A stretch of DNA of 64,000 nt, taken from Geminicoccaceae bacterium (GTDB lineage Bacteria > Pseudomonadota > Alphaproteobacteria > Geminicoccales > Geminicoccaceae). Positions 53,069 to 62,217 of this stretch are shown piece after piece (the first letter of the stretch is position 1; the number at the start of each line of letters is the position of its first letter). Both the position numbers and the translations under genes were made by a program. The DNA lies in contig JACKIN010000001.1 of the NCBI GenBank assembly GCA_020638495.1, positions 248,001-312,000 of the forward strand, in the 5' to 3' direction. A model generated the notes under the pieces. The model searched no databases. It worked only from the letters and a program-made list of their open reading frames with translations, and was not told the DNA's origin.

Positions 53069-53212
53069 TCGCGGATTCCGCGACATTTCCGGAATCCTGT
53101 CGCAGGAAAAGCGACAATTGCCGGCCCCATGTCGCAGATTCCGCGACAACCCGGGCAAAGTTGTCGCGGATTCCGCGACAACCCGAGGGTCGCTGTCGCG
53201 GATTCCGCGACA
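53067..53212. repeat. Five regularly spaced palindromes, TGTCGCGGATTCCGCGACA
   Basis: Copies lie at 53067-53085, 53098-53116 (degenerate centre: TGTCGC, seven bases, GCGACA), 53130-53148 (one mismatch), 53162-53180 and 53194-53212. Start-to-start spacing is 31, 32, 32 and 32 bp, about three helical turns, with 12-13 bp variable spacers. Each unit is a nearly perfect inverted repeat of TGTCGCGGA. The array lies 322 bp upstream of the RND efflux pair. It could be an operator cluster for a cooperative dimeric regulator, or a small mobile palindromic repeat. No regulator gene is adjacent. Confidence 0.9.
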
Positions 53213-53533
53213 TTGGGGAGCGTCTGGGCCGTGCCGGGATGGCGAAGCCGGCGAGGAAGACGCGGATGGCGAGGTCGAGCCGGGCGCGGCGCTGCCCGAG
53301 CGCGGGCGGCGGTCGGCCCGGGTCCAGGAGCTGCTGGAGCGGGCAGGCACAGGCCGTGTCGCAGAGCAGCCTGGCGGCGGCCCCGAGATCGTCGCAGGCG
53401 CGCTCGCCCCGCGCTGCAGAGCTGGGCGCTTGCCATCACGACGGGGCTCCCTACTTTGGAGACCGCGCGGTTTCCTCGGGGCGGGTCGATCCCGCATGTC
53501 ACATTCCGCGCTGGAATGCCAAGGAGTCACGCA
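53213..53533. other. Region between palindrome array and efflux genes
   Basis: These 321 bp are very GC-rich. Several frames are open, but none has a recognisable product. One minus-strand frame reads a hydrophobic LDLAIRVFLAGFAIP-type stretch that could be a remnant of a lost gene, perhaps a regulator, but I cannot support it. The last 13 bp hold AAGGAG, the ribosome binding site of the membrane-fusion protein gene. A promoter for the efflux operon is expected here. Confidence 0.4.
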
Positions 53534-54724
53534 ATGAGGCGATCGGTTCCGGTGCCCGGGGCGGGGCTGGCGGGCGCCCTGCTCGGCGCCGTCGTCATGC
53601 TGGCTGCGATGCTCGGCAGCGGGGTCGGGGCCGCCTGGGCGCAAGCGGCGCCGACCCCGGTGACGGTCGTGACGCTGAAGGCGCAGGATCTCACGCTGAC
53701 CAGCACGCTGCCGGGCCGCGTGGTCGCCTCCGGCGTGGCCGAGGTGCGGCCGCAGGTCGACGGGATCATCGTCGAGCGGCTCTACGAGGAAGGGGCGCAC
53801 GTCAAGGTGGGCGATCTGCTCTACCGGATCGATTCCGCCACCTACGAGGCGCAGGTCGCGGCCGCCGAGGCCCAGGTGGCCCAGGCCCAGGCCCGGCTGA
53901 CCTCGGCCGAGAAGGATGCCGACCGGGTGCGCGCCCTGGTCGACCGGCGGGCGACGAGCCAGCAGGCGCTCGACGACGCGGTGGCCGAGCGCGACGCCGC
54001 CGATGCCGGGCTGAAGGTGGCCCAGGCCGAGCTCCTCGCGGCGCAGATCGACCTCGACCGGACCACCATCAGGGCACCGCTCTCGGGCATCATCGGGCGC
54101 TCGCTGACGACCCAGGGCTCGCTCGTCACGGCCGGGCAGGCCGCACCGCTCGCCATCATCCGCACCATCGACCCGGTGCTGGTCGACGTCACCCAGTCGG
54201 CCGCCGAGATCATCGCCTGGCGGCGCGGCGCCACCGCGGAACGCCTCGCCGACGCGCAGCAGACGGTGACGCTGACCCTGGCCGACGGCAAGCCCTACGA
54301 GGAGACCGGCCTTTTGACCGCGGCCGAGCCCTATGTCCACGAGCAGACGGGCGTGGTGACGCTCAGGCTGGAGTTCCCCAACCCGACCGAGCTCCTGCTG
54401 CCCGGCATGTATGTGCAGGTGGAGTTGCCGCAGGCGGTGGCCAGGAACGTCATCCTGGCCCCGCAGGAGGGCGTGATGCGCGACCATCGCGGCCGGCCGA
54501 TCGCCTACGTGGTCAATGGCGACGACGTGGTCGAGGAGCGGGTGCTGGCCGTGCTGCAGGCGCATGGCGCCTTCTGGGTCACCGCCGACGGCCTCGCCGA
54601 TGGCGACCGCATCGTCGTCGCGGGCCTGCAGAAGATCCGGCCCGGCGCCACCGTCGCCCCCGCCGAGCGCGAGGCGGCACCCGACGCCACTTCCGCCAAC
54701 CTCGCCGACAGCAACGGCGGCTAG
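53534..54724 (+). CDS. RND efflux periplasmic adaptor (membrane fusion) protein
   Basis: The product has 396 residues from ATG 53534, with AAGGAG 8 bp upstream. A signal peptide (GALLGAVVMLAAMLGSGVGAAWA) without a lipobox cysteine is followed by the biotinyl-lipoyl-like domain (VEVR-type strand, GIIVERLYEEGAHVKVGDLLYRID). A coiled-coil hairpin (AAEAQVAQAQARLTSAEKDA) and the second lipoyl half (TTIRAPLSGIIGRSLTTQGSLV) come next, then beta-barrel and membrane-proximal domains. It links an RND pump to an outer-membrane channel. The pump gene follows after 21 bp; no TolC-like gene is adjacent. Confidence 0.95.
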   Translation: MRRSVPVPGAGLAGALLGAVVMLAAMLGSGVGAAWAQAAPTPVTVVTLKAQDLTLTSTLPGRVVASGVAEVRPQVDGIIVERLYEEGAHVKVGDLLYRIDSATYEAQVAAAEAQVAQAQARLTSAEKDADRVRALVDRRATSQQALDDAVAERDAADAGLKVAQAELLAAQIDLDRTTIRAPLSGIIGRSLTTQGSLVTAGQAAPLAIIRTIDPVLVDVTQSAAEIIAWRRGATAERLADAQQTVTLTLADGKPYEETGLLTAAEPYVHEQTGVVTLRLEFPNPTELLLPGMYVQVELPQAVARNVILAPQEGVMRDHRGRPIAYVVNGDDVVEERVLAVLQAHGAFWVTADGLADGDRIVVAGLQKIRPGATVAPAEREAAPDATSANLADSNGG

Positions 54725-54745
54725 GAGCAAGGCAGGGCAGCCCGC

Positions 54746-57700
54746 ATGGCCCGGTTCTTTATCGACCGCCCGGTCTTCGCCTGGGTGATCGCCATCCTCG
54801 TCATGGGCGTCGGCATCCTCGCGGTGCTGACCCTGCCGATCGCCCAGTACCCGCAGATCGCCCCGCCCTCGGTCAACGTCACCGCCACCTATCCCGGGGC
54901 CTCGGCCGAGACCGTCGAGAACACGGTGACCCAGGTGATCGAGCAGCAGATGACCGGGCTCGACGGGCTGCGCTACATCAAGTCGAGCTCGTCCTCGGCG
55001 GGCCGGGCCGAGATCGCGCTCACCTTCACCACCGGCACCGACCCCGACATCGCCCAGGTCCAGGTGCAGAACCGCCTCGCGCAGGCGACGCCGCTCCTGC
55101 CGGAGACCGTGCAGCGCCAGGGCATCGAGGTGCGCAAGTCCTCGGCCGGCTTCCTCATGGTGATCGGCCTGATCGCCGAGGACGGCTCGCTCGAGCAGGT
55201 CGACCTCTCCGACTATCTCTCCTCGAACGTGGTCGACGAGATCAGCCGCGTGCCGGGGGTCGGCGCGGTGCAGGTGTTCGGCGCCCCCTATGCGATGCGC
55301 ATCTGGCTCGACCCCGCGAAGCTGGCGGCCTACGAGCTGGCGCCGGGCGACGTGGTGGCCGCCGTCTCGCGCGAGAACGCGCAGATCTCCGCGGGCGCCC
55401 TGGGCGAGCTGCCGACCGTCGAAGGCCAGCAGCTCAACGCCACGGTGACCGCCCAGTCGCTGCTCCAGACGCCCGGGGATTTCGAGCAGATCGTGCTCCG
55501 GGCCGAGACCGATGGCGGGCTGGTCCTCCTGAAGGACGTGGCCCGGGTCGAGATCGGCGCGCAGTCCTACAGCACGATCGGCCGCTACAACGGCCAGCCG
55601 GCGTCCGGCATGGCGATCCAGCTCGCCAGCGGCGCCAATGCGCTGGAGACGGCGGACCGGGTGCGCGCGCGCATGGACGAGCTCGCCGCGTTCTTCCCGG
55701 AAGGGGTGGTCTACAACGTCCCCTACGACACGACGCCTTTCATCAGCATCTCGATCGAGGAGGTGGTGATCACCCTCTTCGAGGCGATCGTGCTCGTCTT
55801 CCTCGTCATGTTCCTCTTTTTGCAGAACTGGCGGGCGACGCTCATTCCGACCCTCGCCGTGCCGGTCGTCATCCTCGGCACGTTCGGCGTGCTGGCCGCC
55901 TTCGGCTTCTCGATCAACACGCTGACCATGCTCGCCATGGTGCTGGCCATCGGGCTGCTCGTCGACGACGCCATCGTGGTCGTCGAGAATGTCGAGCGCA
56001 TCATGGAGGAGGAGGGGCTCGACCCGCGCGCGGCGACCAGGAAGTCGATGGGCCAGATCACCGGGGCCCTGATCGGCATCGCGGTCGTGCTCTCCGCCGT
56101 CTTCGTGCCGATGGCCTTCTTCGGCGGCTCGACCGGCGTGATCTACAAGCAGTTCTCCATCACCATCGTCTCGGCGATGTTCCTCTCGGTGGTGGTGGCG
56201 CTGGTGCTCACCCCGGCGCTGTGCGCCACCATCCTCGAGTCCCGGACCTCGCACCGCAAGCAGCGCGGCCCCATCGGCTGGTTCAACCGCTTCTTCGACG
56301 GCACGCAGCGCGGCTATGCCTCGAGCGTCGGCTGGATCGTCCGCCGGCCGGTCCGGGTGGGCCTCGTCTACCTCCTGCTCGTCGCCGGCATGATCGGCCT
56401 CTTCGCCCGCACGCCCACCGGCTTCCTGCCGGACGAGGACCAGGGCATCATGTTCACCTTCGTGCAGGGGCCGGCCGGTGCCACGGCGACCCGCACGCTC
56501 GACGTGCTGGACCAGGTCGAGAGCCATTTCCTCGAGAACGAGGCCGAGAACGTCGATTCGATGTTCACGGTGGTGGGCTTCAGCTTCGCCGGCTCCGGCC
56601 AGAATGTCGGCCTCGGCTTCGTCAGGCTGAAGGACTGGGACGAGCGGCCGCGAGCCGATCAGGACGTGCACGCCATCGCCGGGCGGGCGTTCGGCGCCAT
56701 GATGGCCATCCAGGACGCCATGGTCTTCCCGATCGTCCCGCCAGCGGTGATCGAGCTCGGCAATGTTTCCGGCTTCGACTTCTACGTCCAGGCGCGGGCC
56801 GGGCAGAGCCACCAGCAGCTTCTCGAGGCCCGCAACCAGCTCATCGGCATGGCGTCGAAGAGCCCGCTCATCGGCTCGATCCGGCCCAACGGGCTGGAGG
56901 ACGCGCCGCAATACGGGCTCGACATCGACTGGCGCAAGGCCGGGGCCATGGGGGTCACGGCGAACGACGTGAGCGACCTTCTGACCGTCGCCTGGGCCGG
57001 CCGCTACGTTAACGACTTCCTCGATCGGGGCCGGATCAAGCGGGTCTATGTGCAGGGCGAGGCCGATGCGCGGAGCACGCCCGAGGACATCGAGCGCTGG
57101 CGGGTGCGCAACGCCAGCGGCGGCCTCGTGCCGTTCTCGAACTTCATCGAGGGCGGCTGGCGCTTCGGCCCGCAGGGGCTCTATCGTTACAACGGCGTCC
57201 CGGCCATGCAGCTTCAGGGCTCGCCGGCGCCGGGCGTGTCGACCGGCGAGGCCATGGCCGAGATCGAGCGGCTGGTGGCGGAGCTGCCGCCGGGCTTCGA
57301 CATCTCCTGGACCGGGCTCTCGCTCGAGGAGCAGGAATCGGGCAACCAGGCGCCGCTGCTCTACTTCCTCTCGGTCGCCGTGGTGTTCCTGAGCCTCGCC
57401 GCCCTCTACGAGAGCTGGGTGGTGCCGGCCGCCGTCATGTTCGCCATGCCGATCGGCGTGCTCGGCGCGCTGGTCGGCGCCTGGATCGGCGGCTTCGAGA
57501 ACGGCGTCTTCTTCCAGGTGGGGCTGCTCACCACCATCGGGCTGACCGGCAAGAACGCGATCCTGATCGTCGAGTTCGCCCGTGCCCGGCTGGAGGAGGG
57601 CGAGGAGCTGCTGACCGCCGTCATCGAGGCGGCGCGGCAGCGCTTCCGGCCGATCATCATGACGTCGATGGCCTTCTCGCTCGGCGTGCTGCCGCTCGTC

Positions 57701-57877
57701 CTGAGCAGCGGTGCCGGCTCCGCCGGCCGGCGGGCGATCGGCTCGGGCGTGCTCGGCGGCACGATCACGGGCACGGTGCTCGGCATCCTCTTCGTGCCGC
57801 TCTTCTTCGTGCTGATCCGCCGCCTGGTGCCCCGGCGCGAGGCGGCGAAGGCGGCGGCGCCGCTGCCGGCGGCGTAG
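54746..57877 (+). CDS. RND efflux pump, HAE1 (AcrB/MexB) type
   Basis: The 1043-residue inner-membrane pump begins MARFFIDRPVFAWVIAILVM, has twelve membrane segments in two halves and two large periplasmic loops. Proton-relay residues are present: the paired Asp in AIGLLVDDAIVVVENVERIM and the Lys in IGLTGKNAILIVEFARARLEEG. It ejects drugs or other amphiphiles using the proton gradient; the substrate range cannot be read from sequence. It is co-transcribed with the adaptor. The paired repeat arrays upstream may regulate both. Confidence 0.96.
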   Translation: MARFFIDRPVFAWVIAILVMGVGILAVLTLPIAQYPQIAPPSVNVTATYPGASAETVENTVTQVIEQQMTGLDGLRYIKSSSSSAGRAEIALTFTTGTDPDIAQVQVQNRLAQATPLLPETVQRQGIEVRKSSAGFLMVIGLIAEDGSLEQVDLSDYLSSNVVDEISRVPGVGAVQVFGAPYAMRIWLDPAKLAAYELAPGDVVAAVSRENAQISAGALGELPTVEGQQLNATVTAQSLLQTPGDFEQIVLRAETDGGLVLLKDVARVEIGAQSYSTIGRYNGQPASGMAIQLASGANALETADRVRARMDELAAFFPEGVVYNVPYDTTPFISISIEEVVITLFEAIVLVFLVMFLFLQNWRATLIPTLAVPVVILGTFGVLAAFGFSINTLTMLAMVLAIGLLVDDAIVVVENVERIMEEEGLDPRAATRKSMGQITGALIGIAVVLSAVFVPMAFFGGSTGVIYKQFSITIVSAMFLSVVVALVLTPALCATILESRTSHRKQRGPIGWFNRFFDGTQRGYASSVGWIVRRPVRVGLVYLLLVAGMIGLFARTPTGFLPDEDQGIMFTFVQGPAGATATRTLDVLDQVESHFLENEAENVDSMFTVVGFSFAGSGQNVGLGFVRLKDWDERPRADQDVHAIAGRAFGAMMAIQDAMVFPIVPPAVIELGNVSGFDFYVQARAGQSHQQLLEARNQLIGMASKSPLIGSIRPNGLEDAPQYGLDIDWRKAGAMGVTANDVSDLLTVAWAGRYVNDFLDRGRIKRVYVQGEADARSTPEDIERWRVRNASGGLVPFSNFIEGGWRFGPQGLYRYNGVPAMQLQGSPAPGVSTGEAMAEIERLVAELPPGFDISWTGLSLEEQESGNQAPLLYFLSVAVVFLSLAALYESWVVPAAVMFAMPIGVLGALVGAWIGGFENGVFFQVGLLTTIGLTGKNAILIVEFARARLEEGEELLTAVIEAARQRFRPIIMTSMAFSLGVLPLVLSSGAGSAGRRAIGSGVLGGTITGTVLGILFVPLFFVLIRRLVPRREAAKAAAPLPAA

Positions 57878-57964
57878 GCAAAGGGCCGGCCCGCCGCGCT
57901 GGCCTCCGGCGGCCGGGCGGGCTATGAGCGGCCGCAGGCGTGCCACGGACGGAGAGGAAGACGC

Positions 57965-58945
57965 ATGGGCGAGACGCAGGTCATCAAGAAGCGGCGGCTC
58001 GGGCGGACGGGGCTCGAGGTCACGCCCATCTGCTTCGGCACCTCGGGGCTGGGCGACATGCCGAGCACCTATGGCTACAGCGTCGACGAGGAGCGGGGCC
58101 GGGCCACCGTGCGGGCGATCCTGGCGGGGCCGGTGAACTTCCTCGACACCTCGCGCAACTACGCCATGGGGCGGAGCGAGCAGCGGATCGGCGCGGTGAT
58201 CCGGGAGCTGGGCGGCCTGCCCGAGGGCTTCGTCGTCTCGACCAAGCTCGATCGCGACATGGAGACGCGGGAGTTCGACGCGGCGCGCGCCCGGCGCTCG
58301 CTCGAGGAGAGCCTGAAGGCGCTGCATCTCGACCGGGTCCAGCTCCTGCACCTGCACGATCCGGAGCACGCGGCCGATCTCGGCCCGATCACGCGCAAGG
58401 GCGGGGCGATCGCCGAGCTCTTCCGGATGAAGGAGGAGGGCCTGTGCGACGCGGTCGGGCTCGCCGCCGGGCGGATCGACATCATGATGCCGATGCTGAA
58501 GGACTGGGAATTCGACGCGCTGATCACCCACAACCGCTTTACCCTCACCAACCGCAATGCCCTGCCGATGCTGGAGCTGGCGAAGGAACGGGGCATCGCC
58601 ATCCTCAACGCGGCGCCCTATGCCGGGGGCGTGCTGGCGAAGGGGACGGACAGCTTCAAGCGCTATGTCTACCAGGAGGCATCGGCCGAGGTGCTCGACC
58701 CGGTGCGGGCGATCGAGGCGGTCTGCGCCAGGCACGGCGTGCCGCCCGGGGCGGCGGCGCTCCAGTTCTCGATGCGCGACCCGCGCGTCAGCTCGACCAT
58801 CTGCGGCGTCACCAGGCCCGAGCGGGTGACCCAGACGCTGGAATGGGCCGCCTTCCCGATCCCCGACGCCGCCTGGGACGAGCTGCTGGCGCTGCCGTTC
58901 GCCACGGACGACCCGGAGGCGACGCGGGTCTACGATCCGGGGTGA
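57965..58945 (+). CDS. Aldo/keto reductase (sugar dehydrogenase-like)
   Basis: The 326-residue protein starts at ATG 57965, with GAGAGGAAGA upstream. Core motifs are LGRTGLEVTPICFGTSGLGD, the catalytic Asp/Tyr region NFLDTSRNYAMGRSEQRIG, lysine in FVVSTKLDRD, and LQLLHLHDPEH-type strand and helix. It resembles the D-threo-aldose/L-fucose dehydrogenase subgroup. The neighbouring DenD-like gene and sugar-type ABC transporter suggest a role in sugar or sugar-acid use (inference). Confidence 0.9.
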   Translation: MGETQVIKKRRLGRTGLEVTPICFGTSGLGDMPSTYGYSVDEERGRATVRAILAGPVNFLDTSRNYAMGRSEQRIGAVIRELGGLPEGFVVSTKLDRDMETREFDAARARRSLEESLKALHLDRVQLLHLHDPEHAADLGPITRKGGAIAELFRMKEEGLCDAVGLAAGRIDIMMPMLKDWEFDALITHNRFTLTNRNALPMLELAKERGIAILNAAPYAGGVLAKGTDSFKRYVYQEASAEVLDPVRAIEAVCARHGVPPGAAALQFSMRDPRVSSTICGVTRPERVTQTLEWAAFPIPDAAWDELLALPFATDDPEATRVYDPG

Positions 58946-58957
58946 GGTCGTGGGCTC

Positions 58958-59359
58958 TCAGGCAAACGGGTTGGTGAGCCGCACACCTTCGATCACCTGA
59001 CCGTTGGCCATATCCTCGGTGTAGAGCGTGCGGCAGCCGGCCTCGGCGGCCGAGGCGATGATCAGCGCGTCGTAGATGTGGTAGCCGTAGCGCTCGGCGA
59101 TGTTCAAGGCGGCGTCGTGGGTGGTGGCGGTGAGCGGCCGGGGCTCGCCGCACAGGGTGCCGAGAGTCGCGAGGGCCGTGCGGATATCGGTCCAGGTCGA
59201 AGCTCGCTTGCGCCGGGCGACACTGATGAACTCGTTCAGCACCTGAATGCTGACGATGCCGCCATTGGCGAGCAGGCGCTCGGCCACCTCGCTGCGGTCG
59301 CCGGAATCGATGAAGGCGTAGACGACGAGGTTGGTGTCGAAGAACGCCTCAGCGGTCAT
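58958..59359 (-). CDS. PIN-domain toxin (VapC-like)
   Basis: The 133-residue protein has a PIN fold with acidic residues in AFFDTNLVVYAFIDSGDRSE, the middle VLNEFISVARRK glutamate, and IYDALIIASAAEAGCRTLYTEDM near the end. This is the usual Mg-binding set of VapC RNases. It overlaps the upstream AbrB-like antitoxin gene by 11 bp, the standard type II layout. ATG 59359 is used; the longer frame to 59542 runs antisense-free but through the antitoxin. Confidence 0.9.
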   Translation of the reverse strand: MTAEAFFDTNLVVYAFIDSGDRSEVAERLLANGGIVSIQVLNEFISVARRKRASTWTDIRTALATLGTLCGEPRPLTATTHDAALNIAERYGYHIYDALIIASAAEAGCRTLYTEDMANGQVIEGVRLTNPFA

Positions 59360-59615
59360 TCGGAAGATCGCGACTGCCGCGCTCGTGCGCTTCCTCACGA
59401 TCGAAGCGGTAGTCGGGTGGCAGCGGGGCGCTGCGTCGGCGTAGCTGCCGCATCGTCTCCAACGCCTTCTCCCGCTGCTCGTCGCGAGCGATCTCAACGC
59501 TCCTGGATGTGGCGACGCGGATCTCCACCTCGTCGCCTTCAACGAGCGCCAACTCTCTCACCACCCGTGCTGGGAGGCGCAACGCCAAGCTGTTGCCCCA
59601 TCGAGCCACGCGCAT
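59349..59615 (-). CDS. AbrB/MazE-type antitoxin
   Basis: The 88-residue protein has an N-terminal swapped-hairpin DNA-binding domain (VARWGNSLALRLPARVVREL, then VEGDEVEIRV). A flexible charged tail ends in PLPPDYRFDREEAHERG, which probably wraps the toxin. It should neutralise the PIN toxin encoded downstream and repress the pair's promoter. The unit stands alone between an aldo/keto reductase and the DenD-like gene. Confidence 0.88.
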   Translation of the reverse strand: MRVARWGNSLALRLPARVVRELALVEGDEVEIRVATSRSVEIARDEQREKALETMRQLRRRSAPLPPDYRFDREEAHERGSRDLPNDR

Positions 59616-59681
59616 ATACCAACCCCAATGCTATACACGAATGAGAATGTATCGCATTGGCGAGCCGAGCGCAAGCCGGCC

Positions 59682-60665
59682 TCAATCCTCGATCCTGCCG
59701 CCGTGCTCGTCCTCGATGTGGGCCTGGATGATCTCGTCGATCGAGGCGTCGGCCTCGTAGCCCATGTCGCGGGCGCGCTTCGAGGCGAAGTTGTAGGGCC
59801 AGCCGTCGACGATCTTCTGGATCTTCGGGTCGGGCACCTGCTTGACGCGGTCGGCGACCTTGTCGCCGGCGATGCGGCGGAGCGCCTCGAGCGCGTCGCC
59901 GATCCTGACCGCGATGCCGGGCAGGGTCAGGCTGCGGACCTGGCCGAAGGCGTCGCTGGGCAGGCCGGCGGTCTTGACGAAGGCGTCGATCACGCGGCGC
60001 GGCGAGAGGATGTACATGGTCGAGTCGGGGTCGACCGGGCAGATCGCCGCCTGGCCGGCGAGGGGTTCCCTGATGATCGAGCTGGCGAAGGTCGAGGCCG
60101 CCTTGTTGGGCTTGCCCGGGCGGACGACGATGGTGGGCAGGCGGAGCGAGCGGCCGTCGATGTAGCCCTTGCGCGTGTAGTCGGCGACCAAAAGCTCGCA
60201 GGCCGCCTTCTGCGCGCCGTAGGAGGTCTGCGGGGTGAGGTGGAAGTCGTCGCCGATGAGCGCCGGCGGGGTCGGGACCGGGCCGCCGAAGACGGCGAGC
60301 GTGCTGGCGAAGACGAGGCGCGGGCAGGTGCCGAGCGCCTTCAGGCCCTCGAGGAGGTAGCGGGTGCCGTCGAGATTGACCTTGTAGCCGAGGTCGAAGT
60401 CCTCCTCGGCATTGGCGCTGACGATGGCGGCGAGGTGGACGACGAGGTCGTAGCCCTGGGCGATGAGCTTCGCCGCGGCGACGTGATCGGTGATGTCGAG
60501 CGCGACCCTGGCGAGGCGCGCGTCGTCGGCCAGGAGGTCGAGGCCGTAGAGGTCGGCGGCGGTGATGTGCTGGACGGTCCGGCCGTCGACCGTGCCGTCG
60601 GCGAGGAGCCGCTCGGTGAGCTTGCGGCCGATGAAGCCGCCGGCGCCGGTGATCAGGATACGCAA
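59682..60665 (-). CDS. denD: D-erythronate dehydrogenase-like NAD-dependent epimerase/dehydratase
   Basis: The 327-residue short-chain dehydrogenase starts MRILITGAGGFIGRKL. It shows VVHLAAIVSANAEEDFDLGYKVNLDG and the catalytic YGAQK in PQTSYGAQKAACELLV. The RLPTIVVRPGKPNKAASTFAS segment is typical of DenD. DenD oxidises D-erythronate in four-carbon acid catabolism. The partner genes (kinase, isomerase) are not seen here, so the substrate is inferred. It shares a 141 bp divergent region with the ABC transporter operon. Confidence 0.88.
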   Translation of the reverse strand: MRILITGAGGFIGRKLTERLLADGTVDGRTVQHITAADLYGLDLLADDARLARVALDITDHVAAAKLIAQGYDLVVHLAAIVSANAEEDFDLGYKVNLDGTRYLLEGLKALGTCPRLVFASTLAVFGGPVPTPPALIGDDFHLTPQTSYGAQKAACELLVADYTRKGYIDGRSLRLPTIVVRPGKPNKAASTFASSIIREPLAGQAAICPVDPDSTMYILSPRRVIDAFVKTAGLPSDAFGQVRSLTLPGIAVRIGDALEALRRIAGDKVADRVKQVPDPKIQKIVDGWPYNFASKRARDMGYEADASIDEIIQAHIEDEHGGRIED

Positions 60666-60806
60666 GGTAAGGGCTCCTTCTGGTGCACGCCGGGTCGCGT
60701 GGCGCGGGTGATGTCTGTGTTGCAGGGAAGGGCCGCCTGAGGCAAGGTGCGCGGAGTCAGAGGGACGACCCGGCAGAAGCCGGGACCACGATCAGGGGGT
60801 ACGATA

Positions 60807-62141
60807 ATGACGTTTCGCTTCACGCGCCGGGATTCGATCAAGCTGGGCGCCGGTGTCGGCGCCGCCGCCCTGCTCGGCAGCACGGCCCTGCGCGCCGAGA
60901 TTCCCACCTACGACGCCACCGAGCCGGATTTGCCGATCGAGGACGGCGCTGCCCTGCGCGTGCTCCGGCCGTCGAAGTTCGTCGCCGGCGACGAGGAGCT
61001 CTTCAACCAGAACAGCCAGGCCTTCACTGCCGCCACCGGCGTCGATGTCCGCATCGACTACGAGGGCTGGGAGGATCTCCGCCCGAAGCTGGCGGTCGCG
61101 GCCAATGTCGGCCAGGGTCCGGACATTGCGCTGGCCTGGTCGGACGACCCGCACAAGTTCGTCGACAGCTGCCTCGACCTGACCGACGTCGCCGAATATC
61201 TCGGCGAGAAGTACGGCGGCTGGTATCCGCTGGCCGAGCGCTACGGCACCAATGGCGGCAGGTGGATCGCCATGCCGATGGGTGCTTCGGGCGGCCGCGT
61301 CGTCTATCGCAAGTCGATCATCAACGAGGCCGGCTACGATGCCGTGCCCGGCGATGTGGACGGCTTCTTGCAGATGAACCAGAAGCTCGCCGCAATGGGC
61401 AAGCCGGGCGGCCTCGCCCTCGGCAACGCCGTCGGCGACGGCAATGCCTGGTGCAACTGGCTGGTCTGGGCCTTCGGCGGGGCGATGGTCGACGAGAACG
61501 ACCAGGTGATCATCAACAGCCCGGAGACGATCGAGGCGCTGAAGTACGGCAAGGCGCTCTACGACACGTTCATCCCGGGCACGCTCTCCTGGCTCGACCC
61601 GTCGAACAACAAGGCCTATCTGGCCGGCGAGCTGAGCTGGACCCAGAACGGCATCTCGATCTACTACGCCGCCAAGAACAGCGAGGATGCGGCCGTCAAG
61701 GCGATCGCCGAGGACACCTACCACTCGCGAATGCCGATCGGCCCGGTCGGCATGACGACCGAGCGCTGCCTCATGGTCAACGCCATGGTGCTCAACTACA
61801 CGCCCTATCCGAACGCGGCGAAGCGCTATCTCCAGTTCATGATGGAGCACGAGCAGTACGACCAGTGGCTGACCGCCGCGATCGGCTACTGGGGCCATCC
61901 GCTCAAGGCCTACGAGGCGTCCGAGATCTGGTCGGTCGATCCCAAGCACGAGGCGTTCAAGAGCGTGATCGCCGATTCGCTCTGGGACGGCTACAAGGGC
62001 AGCATCGGCGAGGCCAGCGCCGCCGTGCTCTCCGACTTCGTCGTGGTCAACATGGTGGCCTCGGTCTGCGCCGGTCAGGCGACGCCCGAGGAGGCCGCGG
62101 CCGAGGCCGAGCGGCGGGCCAAGCGCTACTACCGCGGCTGA
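60807..62141 (+). CDS. ABC transporter substrate-binding protein (sugar type)
   Basis: The product has 444 residues from ATG 60807. A twin-arginine signal (FTRRDSIKLGAGVGAAALLG) points to Tat export. The mature part is a type 1 extracellular solute-binding protein (VDVRIDYEGWEDLRPKLAVAANVGQGPDIALAWSDDP, split over two stretches). Residues such as AMPMGASGGRVVYRKSI and LAGELSWTQNGISIYY fit the sugar or polyol-binding group. It delivers substrate to the two permeases encoded next. A perfect hairpin after its stop probably raises its expression over the permeases. Confidence 0.9.
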   Translation: MTFRFTRRDSIKLGAGVGAAALLGSTALRAEIPTYDATEPDLPIEDGAALRVLRPSKFVAGDEELFNQNSQAFTAATGVDVRIDYEGWEDLRPKLAVAANVGQGPDIALAWSDDPHKFVDSCLDLTDVAEYLGEKYGGWYPLAERYGTNGGRWIAMPMGASGGRVVYRKSIINEAGYDAVPGDVDGFLQMNQKLAAMGKPGGLALGNAVGDGNAWCNWLVWAFGGAMVDENDQVIINSPETIEALKYGKALYDTFIPGTLSWLDPSNNKAYLAGELSWTQNGISIYYAAKNSEDAAVKAIAEDTYHSRMPIGPVGMTTERCLMVNAMVLNYTPYPNAAKRYLQFMMEHEQYDQWLTAAIGYWGHPLKAYEASEIWSVDPKHEAFKSVIADSLWDGYKGSIGEASAAVLSDFVVVNMVASVCAGQATPEEAAAEAERRAKRYYRG

Positions 62142-62160
62142 CGGGCGGTCGAACGACTGT

Positions 62161-62189
62161 GGTGCCGTCACCGGCCCGGTGACGGCACC
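62161..62189 (+). terminator. Perfect 13 bp hairpin between binding-protein and permease genes
   Basis: GGTGCCGTCACCG (62161-62173), loop GCC, and CGGTGACGGCACC (62177-62189) pair fully. It lies 20 bp after the binding-protein stop and 28 bp before the permease start, with no U tract. In ABC operons such stems often protect the upstream message or attenuate read-through, giving more binding protein than permease. Confidence 0.8.
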
Positions 62190-62217
62190 ATGTGTCTCGA
62201 GGGGAAGGAAGGCCGGC

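Noticed and set aside
53067..53212. CRISPR array
   Set aside because: Repeats are 19 bp palindromes with 12-13 bp spacers, one repeat is degenerate, and there are no cas genes. The geometry fits operators or palindromic elements.
52989..53213. A 74-residue minus-strand frame with DERT heptad repeats
   Set aside because: It is only the translation of the two repeat arrays; no ribosome site and no homologous protein are recognisable.
52972..57012. A 1346-residue + strand frame overlapping the adaptor and pump genes
   Set aside because: It lies in a wrong frame of two well-supported genes and shows Arg/Gly/Ala-rich shadow composition.
52841..58735. A 1964-residue open frame on the minus strand across the RND operon
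   Set aside because: It runs antisense to two clear efflux genes and the aldo/keto reductase, has a composition typical of shadow frames in GC-rich DNA, and matches no family.
59616..59681. Mobile element flanks around the toxin-antitoxin pair
   Set aside because: No inverted or direct repeats flank the pair and neighbouring genes are intact.
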